Source: Ceratothoa steindachneri
Taxonomy: Eukaryota; Arthropoda; Malacostraca; Isopoda; Cymothoidae
Length of the DNA stretch: 64,000 nt
Reading direction: 5' to 3'
Assembly (NCBI GenBank): GCA_963969495.1
Contig: OZ018318.1
Location: forward strand, 170,707,258 to 170,771,257
Part shown: positions 44,461-51,366 of the stretch, piece by piece
Layout: every line of letters starts with the position of its first letter
Position numbering within the stretch: position 1 is the first letter of the stretch
Program-made: the position numbers and the translations under genes
The notes under the pieces: model-generated
What the model saw: only the letters and a program-made list of their open reading frames with translations
Databases searched by the model: none
Told to the model about the DNA's origin: nothing

Positions 44461-46674
44461 ATGATGAAAAAAAAACCATCTTCCCTTAATTCCCCCTTGC
44501 TCATCGACGGAGCCGCCCTCGGGCAGCTCCAGCAAAAAAATGGAGGTCCCCGCCCCTGTGCTTGCACAGGGGACCCTCCATATTTCTCTAACCGGAGAGG
44601 AGGCTTACTCCTTCCCTCAAAAGACCTGCTGGCCAAAATATTAAACCTTGCCAGGGTCAAGGCCTGTGCCTCCCCACTAAAGACTTATGACGCTGCCAAG
44701 GGGACCTGCGATGTCCTGGGAGGGGATGGCCAACTGGAGGCCCCTCCCGTGATAGACATGGTCCTTGAGGAAAACCAGCCTCAGAAGGTAGGGCCTTCCA
44801 TGGGGGGGAATCCGTGCTCGGCGCCAAGCACCGAACCCGAATCCGCCCCTATGCAAGGTCCTCATCAAACGGCTGTAGATTGTCAGGCAGTACAAGGAGG
44901 GGAGGGATCTCCTCCGGATGATGCCCCTGCGACCACCAGGACCTTCTCCATTTCGGAGAAGGACCTGGCTGAGGCCGGTCCATCTGGCCTGGGGGCTTCT
45001 ACCGGCGGGGGTGAGAAGCGGGTTCATTCCCCGCCCTCCTCTCCAAAAAAGAAAAGGACCAAAAAGACGAAGAAGACTCGGGGCTCCTCTCAATCCGCGG
45101 GGGCTACGGGGACGGATGGGTCTGCTGCCACTTTGGCAAGCGACCAAGCCAAGATCGGCACATCCGGGCCCTCTGCTTCCCCGGGTACGGAGCTCCTGAC
45201 GATGACAAAGACCAAAAGTGCACAGGGCGGAGCCTCGATGACATCAGGGCCCCTCATTCAGAGGTTACCTGGCGTTTTCGAGCCCGCTGGCTTCAAACGC
45301 TTCCTCGTTATTCGCTCCACTGATGGCACCATGTTGTCCAAGGGCAACAGGATCCATCAGAGGAGAGGATTAGCTAGTGCAATTGGTAGAGAGCCGAAGG
45401 TAACCCGTTTCTCGGACGGGAGCCTTCTGGCGAATGCGGCGAATCCCGCCGAGGCGGCCAAGATAAGTGCTCTTCGGACACTTCATGGCACCCCAATGAG
45501 TGTGACGCCGCACTCTACCATGAACTTTGTAAAAGGAGTCGTTTATGCGAGGGAACTCGTTGACTACTCCATAGAAGACATCACCCTAGAGCTGGCCGAC
45601 CATGGGGCGGTCAAGGTCGAGCGTGTGATGAGAAAAGAGGGAGGGGCCTCGAGACCCACCCCTACACTCTTCGTCACGTTCGACTGTGACAAGCTCCCTG
45701 AGTCGGTGCGTGCCGGTTGGTACCGCTACCGCGTGAAGGCATTCGTGCCACTGCCGCGGCGGTGCTATTACTGTCACCGCTTCGGCCACACGAATCGATC
45801 ATGTAGACGTGCAAAATCGGGGTCACCCGAAGTCTGTGTAAATTGCTCCAAGGTCGCACACGATAAGTCCAAATCGTGTGTAGCCAAGTGTGTCAATTGC
45901 GGAGAGCCGCACCCTGCTTCTTCGAAGCAATGTGGTGCATATCTCCTTGAGAAAGAAATCCTGGCCGTTGAGGCCCAGGATCGACTCTCATTCCGCGAGG
46001 CTAAGGACTTGGTCCTGGCGCGCCCGGCTCTGCCTGGGACGTCATATGCCTCAATAGTTAGAAAAGCACCCTCTGCTCCTGGCCCATCCAGGCCAACGAG
46101 CTCGGTTGTTTCCGCGCCCATTCGGAGCCCTTCTGCGGGCTCTACCCAACCCGGGCGCTCCCCTGGTAGAGCTGGCGGCAAAAAGAGTTCACACCCAGCC
46201 CCGGCTAAAACCAGGGCTCCCCCCTCTTCCCCCAGCGTGACCGTTTCCCGTAAGGCGAAACGGCCACGCGCCTCCACAGAGTCGTTAGACTCACAGGAGG
46301 CAACACCCCTGAAGATGGTCGCTAGGCCATCTTCCGGGGTTCCTAAAGCTGTTCCCCGAAAGGAGGACAGCAACAAAGGAGCTTCGGCCCCTTCGCCCAC
46401 GCCCCGAGGTGGAGCGAGTGGCTCGGAGACGGTGGTTCCTCGAAAAGAGGGCCCCCCGCCTCCCAAGCCGCAACGCCCGCCTAAGGTTTCGAGGCGGAGG
46501 GAGGAAAAGACTCGCATGGCGAGCCCAACGTCCCCCAATAAGTCCTCGAAGGCGACAGCGCCTTCAGCGCTTTGTCCGGCCATCAGCGCCCGGGGTTCTG
46601 CCCCCGGGAAGCGTACGGCAATTCCCGTGAGGGTCTTCAATTCGAGGAGGGCCCCCGCGTCTCCTCCGAGCTAG
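44461..46674 (+). CDS. LINE copy 10 ORF1, gag-like protein with three CCHC knuckles
   Basis: Open for 737 codons from ATG 44461. The family start (ATGCCCAATGATG at 44454) is out of frame here because of an A-run length change. Order: short altered N-terminus; Pro/Ser/Gly-rich region; basic KKKRTKKTKKTRGSS at about 195; conserved core (RLPGVFEPAGFKRFLVIRST at about 270, then TPHSTMNFVKGVVYARELVD); knuckles at about 435-490, CYYCHRFGHTNRSC, CVNCSKVAHDKSKSC and CVNCGEPHPASSKQC; a Pro/Ser/Lys-rich tail ending APASPPS. Such proteins bind the element RNA and take it to the target. The stop TAG (46672-46674) overlaps the ORF2 frame by about 100 nt. The N-terminal 220-bp deletion may have removed functional sequence. 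Confidence 0.88.
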   Translation: MMKKKPSSLNSPLLIDGAALGQLQQKNGGPRPCACTGDPPYFSNRRGGLLLPSKDLLAKILNLARVKACASPLKTYDAAKGTCDVLGGDGQLEAPPVIDMVLEENQPQKVGPSMGGNPCSAPSTEPESAPMQGPHQTAVDCQAVQGGEGSPPDDAPATTRTFSISEKDLAEAGPSGLGASTGGGEKRVHSPPSSPKKKRTKKTKKTRGSSQSAGATGTDGSAATLASDQAKIGTSGPSASPGTELLTMTKTKSAQGGASMTSGPLIQRLPGVFEPAGFKRFLVIRSTDGTMLSKGNRIHQRRGLASAIGREPKVTRFSDGSLLANAANPAEAAKISALRTLHGTPMSVTPHSTMNFVKGVVYARELVDYSIEDITLELADHGAVKVERVMRKEGGASRPTPTLFVTFDCDKLPESVRAGWYRYRVKAFVPLPRRCYYCHRFGHTNRSCRRAKSGSPEVCVNCSKVAHDKSKSCVAKCVNCGEPHPASSKQCGAYLLEKEILAVEAQDRLSFREAKDLVLARPALPGTSYASIVRKAPSAPGPSRPTSSVVSAPIRSPSAGSTQPGRSPGRAGGKKSSHPAPAKTRAPPSSPSVTVSRKAKRPRASTESLDSQEATPLKMVARPSSGVPKAVPRKEDSNKGASAPSPTPRGGASGSETVVPRKEGPPPPKPQRPPKVSRRREEKTRMASPTSPNKSSKATAPSALCPAISARGSAPGKRTAIPVRVFNSRRAPASPPS

Positions 46675-49600
46675 GCCTGGAGGGCATATTCCTTCAATGG
46701 AATTGCCGTGGACTCCGGGCCAACTGGGAGGAGCTGTGGAGGCTCGTCTCGTCCCGTTCCCCGTTAGCTATTTTTTTGCAGGAGACCATGCTAGGCGCGT
46801 GCCCGCTTCCTGCCCTCCCGGGGTATAAGGGTCTTGCGACCCCACCACCGCGGGATGGCCGGGCTGGGGGATGCGCGGTTTACACCCGGCATGATGTCTC
46901 CGTTCTTCCTTTCTCTTTAGATACCTCCTTTCAGGCAGTGGCTGTGCAGCTGCACCTGGATAGGAGGTATACTATCATTTCTGCGTACATTCCACCGTCA
47001 GCTGACTTCGACGCGGGGGACTTCCGCCGCGTCGTGGCACGGTTGCCGAGGCCCTATCTCTTGCTTGGAGATCTGAACGGCAGGCATCCTCTCTGGGGAG
47101 ATTACTCCATAAATCCCAGGGGACAAGTCCTTGCCGATCTGATCGAAGAGCTTGAGATGGGTGTCCTAAACGTGGATGAGTTTACGCATCACTGTCCGAG
47201 AACCGCTTCATTTTCTTGCCTTGACCTATCTTTGTGCTCTTCGGATGCACAGCCTGATTTTGATTGGGGGGTGGTCGATGACCTCCATGGTAGTGATCAC
47301 TTTCCCATTCAAATATCCTTGTCAGGGCAACTGCCGCCTGAGAGACCACCTCGGTGGTGCTTGGCGCGGTGGCCTGCATTTCAGGAAATGACTGAATTCT
47401 CTATCTCAGTCGAGGAGTTTAGGTCGGTAGATGAGGCCGTTGAGTTCTTCTCCGGCAACCTCATCGCCGTGGGCCTGACTAATATTCCTAGGACGTCTGG
47501 CCGTTTTGCACGCCGACCACTCCCATGGTGGTCGGCCGAGTGTGAGACGGCCCTCAAACAGAAGGGTTATGCCTACATGCGCTATAAGCGCCGCCCGAAC
47601 GATTTCACTGTCGCTGAATTTCGTCGGGCTAGGGCTAGGTTCCGGTATATTTCGAAGCACGCCCGCCGCTCTTCTTGGCGGGCATACGTGTCTTCACTTA
47701 ACGGGAAGACCCCTCTAGCATTGGTGCGGAAGCGAGTCAAAAGGATTCGGGGCAAGTTCTCGCAGGACCCCCCTCCCGTTCTCCAGGAGAATGGGACCGC
47801 AATCTCGGACCCCGCGTCCGTGGCGGAATCCTTAGCGACCGCTTTTTCCGCATTCTCTAGCCGTGATGCTGCTCCGCCAGCATTCAATGCACGTCGTGAT
47901 GTCGCGGAAGGCCGCCGGCTGGACTTTACCTCCAGAGGCGGAGAACCCTTCAACGACAAGTTTACTGTGAGTGAGTTGTGTTCCGTTCTCGCTTCGTGCG
48001 CGGACACCGCCCATGGTCCGGACGATGTCCCGTACGCCATGCTTCGACACCTGGGTGAGCGAGGTATGGCCTTTCTGTTAGATTTGTTCAACAGGATCTG
48101 GGTGGAAGGTCTTCTCCCAGACTCCTGGCGAATCGCTACTGTGCTCGCCTTTCACAAGCCGGGGAGATATCACTCTACTCCGACCGGTTTCCGCCCAATC
48201 TCTCTAACCTCTTGCGTGTGCAAGTTGATGGAGAAATTGGTAAATGTTAGATTAGCCTATTTCCTGGACAGCGGAGGCCATCTGTCTTCTGCACAGTGCG
48301 GCTTCCGTAAGTTCCACTCCACGTCGGATGCTCTGCTCCGACTGGAAAGTGCCGTCTGCGAGGCTTTCCTTCGTAGACAGCACTACGCCACGGTGTTTTT
48401 TGATCTGGAGAAGGCCTATGATACCGCATGGCGATACGGTATCATGGAGACTCTCCACACGATGGGGGCGAGGGGACGCCTCCCAATTTTTATATCTGAA
48501 TTTTTGCGAGATCGTCGATTCCGCGTACGGGTGGGGGGAGCCCTCTCCGGCCCAAAGGAGCAGGAAGAGGGTGTCCCGCAGGGAAGTGTCCTCAGTGTCA
48601 CACTCTTTGCCCTGAGCATCAACGGCATCACCTCGGTGCTGCCGGAAGATGTTCTCGCTACGCTCTACGTGGACGACCTTTCGATCTCTTTTGGCGCGGC
48701 CCAGATGCCAACTCTGGAGCGTCGACTCCAACAGGCATTGAACCGCGTCTCTCGCTATGCCGAAGCGCACAGGTTTCGGTTTTCTTTGGCCAAGACTAAG
48801 GTGGTGCACTTCTGCCGCCATGCACGGCTTCACCCCGACCCAGATTTGTTTCTTAATGGGGTGCGCCTGGATGTGGTTGAGTCGCACCGTTTCCTTGGTC
48901 TTGTATTCGACCGACGCCTCACCTGGGAGGCTCATATTCGCAGCCTTAGGGTCTCTTGTACCCGCGCCATGGACATTCTCCGTTCCGTGATGTTCAGCGC
49001 TTGCGGCGCTGATAGGGCTACCGCCTTACTTTTTTATCGATCCTTTGTTCGCTCGAAGCTCGACTACGGATGCGAGTTTTATGCATCCGCAGCCGAGCGT
49101 TTATTGCGAAAGGTGGATTCGATCCACCACACCGGCCTTCGCCTTGCGACCGGTGCCTTCCGCACTTTCCCCATTGAGAGCCTGTTGGTCGATGCTGGGG
49201 AGATGCCACTCGCTCTGCGCCGCGTGCAGTGCATCACTCGCCTGTACGCGCGAGCCCGGCGCCTCCCTCAGTCGCCAACAGCTCTCACTGCATCCGCAGC
49301 TGATCTCGATGGTGCCTATGCCGCCGAGAGACGCCAGTCATACCCTAAGCCCTTTGGGTTTAGGGCCAGGAAACTCCTTCGAGAGGTAGATATAGCTCTC
49401 GGGCCGGTGGCGCCCCTGGTTTTGCCCAGGACGCCACCCTGGAGGGTACCACATTTGGCTATTTGTCGCCACGCCTCTGCTCCCAAAGCTTGTACTGCGC
49501 CGGGAGTATTGCGTTCGACCTTTTTGGAGCACACATCGTGTCACGCTGGTACCGTGCCAGTGTATACGGATGGCTCCAAGTCCCAAAAGGGGGTCGGCTT

Positions 49601-49958
49601 CCACGCCGTATCCCCTCTGTTTGAAGTCAGCGGGGCCCTACCAGGCGCTGCGTCTGTCTTCACGGCCGAGCTGGTGGCAATACACCACTCGGTACGGGAG
49701 ATTACGCGACGTGCCCGGTTCGGAGACCGGATTGTGATCTATAGCGACTCACAAAGCGCCCTGAGTGCTCTCGGGGCATTGGAATCTCCGCATCCCCTGG
49801 TTCGCGAAATCCGTGACGCCACGGTTTTGGCGAGCCGGGCAGATGTCGAGATTATCTTCTGCTGGGTTCCTGGACATGTAGGAATTGCTGGGAATGAGGG
49901 CGCCAAAGAGTCCGCGAGGAGTCTACGACCGGACCAGCGTTTCGCTCTTCCTCACTGA
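46572..49958 (+). CDS. LINE copy 10 ORF2: AP endonuclease, RT, RNase H
   Basis: The frame is open from 46572, in -1 relation to ORF1; its first ATG (about 46789) lies inside the endonuclease, so initiation is unusual. Residues counted from 46572: endonuclease about 38-245 (LQWNCRGLRAN, LQETML, GDLNGRHPLWGD at 165, GSDHFPI at 240). Reverse transcriptase about 475-760 (GPDDVPYAML, FRPISLTSCVCKLMEKLVN, VFFDLEKAYDTAW, GVPQGSVLS, catalytic LYVDDLSISFG at 698). RNase H from about 990 (YTDGSKSQKG, AELVAIHHS, YSDSQSALSA, WVPGHVGIAGNEGAKES). The fourth RNase H acidic residue is missing through a 12-bp deletion. A 2-bp deletion ends the frame at LPH. It would nick the target and copy the RNA in place. 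Confidence 0.9.
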   Translation: MSGHQRPGFCPREAYGNSREGLQFEEGPRVSSELGLEGIFLQWNCRGLRANWEELWRLVSSRSPLAIFLQETMLGACPLPALPGYKGLATPPPRDGRAGGCAVYTRHDVSVLPFSLDTSFQAVAVQLHLDRRYTIISAYIPPSADFDAGDFRRVVARLPRPYLLLGDLNGRHPLWGDYSINPRGQVLADLIEELEMGVLNVDEFTHHCPRTASFSCLDLSLCSSDAQPDFDWGVVDDLHGSDHFPIQISLSGQLPPERPPRWCLARWPAFQEMTEFSISVEEFRSVDEAVEFFSGNLIAVGLTNIPRTSGRFARRPLPWWSAECETALKQKGYAYMRYKRRPNDFTVAEFRRARARFRYISKHARRSSWRAYVSSLNGKTPLALVRKRVKRIRGKFSQDPPPVLQENGTAISDPASVAESLATAFSAFSSRDAAPPAFNARRDVAEGRRLDFTSRGGEPFNDKFTVSELCSVLASCADTAHGPDDVPYAMLRHLGERGMAFLLDLFNRIWVEGLLPDSWRIATVLAFHKPGRYHSTPTGFRPISLTSCVCKLMEKLVNVRLAYFLDSGGHLSSAQCGFRKFHSTSDALLRLESAVCEAFLRRQHYATVFFDLEKAYDTAWRYGIMETLHTMGARGRLPIFISEFLRDRRFRVRVGGALSGPKEQEEGVPQGSVLSVTLFALSINGITSVLPEDVLATLYVDDLSISFGAAQMPTLERRLQQALNRVSRYAEAHRFRFSLAKTKVVHFCRHARLHPDPDLFLNGVRLDVVESHRFLGLVFDRRLTWEAHIRSLRVSCTRAMDILRSVMFSACGADRATALLFYRSFVRSKLDYGCEFYASAAERLLRKVDSIHHTGLRLATGAFRTFPIESLLVDAGEMPLALRRVQCITRLYARARRLPQSPTALTASAADLDGAYAAERRQSYPKPFGFRARKLLREVDIALGPVAPLVLPRTPPWRVPHLAICRHASAPKACTAPGVLRSTFLEHTSCHAGTVPVYTDGSKSQKGVGFHAVSPLFEVSGALPGAASVFTAELVAIHHSVREITRRARFGDRIVIYSDSQSALSALGALESPHPLVREIRDATVLASRADVEIIFCWVPGHVGIAGNEGAKESARSLRPDQRFALPH

Positions 49959-49960
49959 CT

Positions 49961-50418
49961 ACATGGCAGGAATACGGGCAGCTCTTCGGACTGCTTGGCA
50001 AAGAAGATGGGAGACGGTCGAGGGGAACTTAAAGTTGCGTGCCATTGCGCCGCGACTGTTCCCATGGACCTATCCCCCAATGCTGCGGTGGCTTCAGGTT
50101 GCTTTCTGTCGTCTTCGAATCGGACACACTCGTGTGACGCATCGCTACTTGATGGAGCGCTCGCCTGCGCCCTATTGCAACGACTGCGTCGTCCCCCAGA
50201 CTGTTCGGCACATTCTTGTCGAATATCCCAGTCTGGGTGATCTTCGCGCACGATACCTGTCCCGGTACCGGGATGGGCGGGGTCGCTACCGCCTGTCCCG
50301 GTACCGGGATGGGCGGGGTCGCTACCGCCTGTCCCTTGTACTCGGGACGAGTGCGTGCACCATGACTAGTGGACTTATTGACTTTTGGGGGGAGGCTGGC
50401 CTTCTCCCTTTCATTTAA
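49961..50418 (+). pseudogene. LINE copy 10 ORF2 C-terminus after frameshift
   Basis: The rest of ORF2 continues in the frame beginning TDYMAGIRAALRTAWQRRW, through FPWTYPPMLRWLQVAFCRLR, the finger CNDCVVPQTVRHILVEY (last Cys changed to Tyr) and the C-terminus LIDFWGEAGLLPFI. It is separated from the main frame only by the 2-bp loss at about 49955 (CCTCACTGAC where others have CCTCACACCGAC). A 36-bp tandem duplication at 50257-50328 repeats 12 residues (LSRYRDGRGRYR twice). Confidence 0.85.
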
Positions 50419-50492
50419 CACAGTTTAATTGTTTTTGTTATTGCTTTTTTATTGTTATTTCTTCTTATTGTTTCCTGTTTAATTTTTAAAGT

Positions 50493-50547
50493 AGCCTAGA
50501 ACTAGGCTGTTTGTTTACGGCGACTAATGCCTAAGTCGGCAGTCGCC
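50493..50547 (+). other. LINE copy 10 3' terminal double hairpin
   Basis: AGCCTAG-AA-CTAGGCT (50493-50508) is a perfect palindromic stem. GGCGACT (50519-50525) pairs with AGTCGCC (50541-50547), with an inner GCC/GGC pair (50529-50531/50538-50540). The poly(A) starts 20 nt later. The same two structures end every copy in the window with matching base changes. Confidence 0.7.
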
Positions 50548-50583
50548 AGATAGCCGCCTAATTAAAAAAAAAAAAAAAAAAAA

Positions 50584-51366
50584 AGATGTCGAGATTATCT
50601 TCTGCTGGGTTCCTGGACATGTAGGAAGTGCGGGGAATGAGGGCGCCAAAGAGTCCTCGAGGACTCTGCGACCGGACCAGCGTTTCTCTCTTCCTCACAC
50701 CGACTACATGGCAGGAATACGGGCAGCTCTTCGGACTGCTTGGCAAAGAAGATGGGAGACGGTCGAAGGGAACTTAAAGTTGCGTGCCATTGCGCCGCGA
50801 CTGTTCCCATGGACCTATCCCCCAATGCCGCGGCTGCTTCAGGTTTCTTTCTGTCGTCTCCGAATCGGACACACTTGCGTGACGCATCGCTATTTGATTG
50901 AGCGCTTGCCTGCGCCCTATTGCGACGACTGCGTCGTCCCCCATACTGTTTGGCACATTCTTGTTGAATGTCCCAGTCTGGGTGATCTTCGTGCACGATA
51001 CCTGTCCCGGTACCGGTATAGGCGGGGTCGCTACCGCCTGTCCCTTGTACTCGGGATGGATTCGTGCACATTTACTTTTGGGGGGAGGCCGGGCTTCTTC
51101 CCTTTATTTAAGGTTCTTTTTGTTTTTTTTTGTTATTGTTTTGTTTGTAGGTTGCACTCTCCTGCACCGGGTTGTGGGGGACTTCCCCCCGCTGCCGGAG
51201 ATTGCTTCCTGATTGTTAAGTTTTTTCAATTTTTATCATTGTTTTCTTTTCATATTTATATTTTAAAGTAGCCTAGTTCTAGGCTGCCTTTTTTTCGGCA
51301 ACCTATGCCCAAGTGGGCATTTGCCAGATGGGCTCTATAAAATTAAAAAATAAAACAAAAAAAAAC
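50584..51366 (+). mobile_element. I-clade LINE copy 9 (right part)
   Basis: Resumes in RNase H at agatgtcgagattatc. Frame 50708-51070 reads MAGIRAALRTAWQRRWETVE, then CDDCVVPHTVWHILVEC (complete finger). A deletion fuses the end of ORF2 to TFGGRPGFFPLF. The 3' UTR has AGCCTAGTTCTAGGCT and the second hairpin; the tail is A-rich with interruptions (aaaattaaaaaataaaacaaaaaaaaa). GNEGAKES again lacks the RNase H Asp. Confidence 0.85.

Larger units (their letters stand above)
43924..50583 (+). mobile_element. I-clade LINE copy 10, full length, most intact
   Basis: This 6660-bp element runs from CCCCGTAAGGGGCGCGGCG to an approximately 20-nt poly(A), with an exact 12-bp target duplication inside copy 9's RNase H region. 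5' UTR 43924-44453, ORF1 to 46674, ORF2 in the -1 frame to 49958 and beyond one frameshift to 50418, 3' UTR 50419-50566. Compared with other copies it lacks about 220 bp in the ORF1 N-terminal region and has a 2-bp deletion in late ORF2. Clean boundaries and long open frames make it the youngest full-length insertion here. The clade is inferred from domain order (CCHC-gag, APE, RT, RNase H) and motif wording. Confidence 0.95.
36964..51366 (+). mobile_element. I-clade LINE copy 9 with duplicated ORF1, split by copy 10
   Basis: The 5' end is CCCCGTAAAGGGCGCGGCG at 36964. After the 5' UTR, ORF1 runs to 38530, where it jumps back about 0.93 kb and repeats (38531-40740). ORF2 follows from about 40770, is interrupted at 43923 by copy 10 and resumes at 50584. 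The 3' UTR, hairpins and A-rich tail end at 51366. Its own length without copy 10 is about 7.7 kb, the excess being the ORF1 duplication. No target duplication was found at the outer ends. It carries several stops and frameshifts. Confidence 0.83.

Noticed and set aside
45774..46640. 288-codon minus-strand frame under ORF1 of copy 10
   Set aside because: Antisense shadow of the GC-rich Pro/Ser/Lys region of ORF1. It is not open in the other copies.
43924..50583. Copy 10 as a retrovirus or LTR element because of RT and RNase H
   Set aside because: No LTRs, protease or integrase. An AP endonuclease precedes the RT, the element ends in poly(A), and the target duplication length is that of a LINE.
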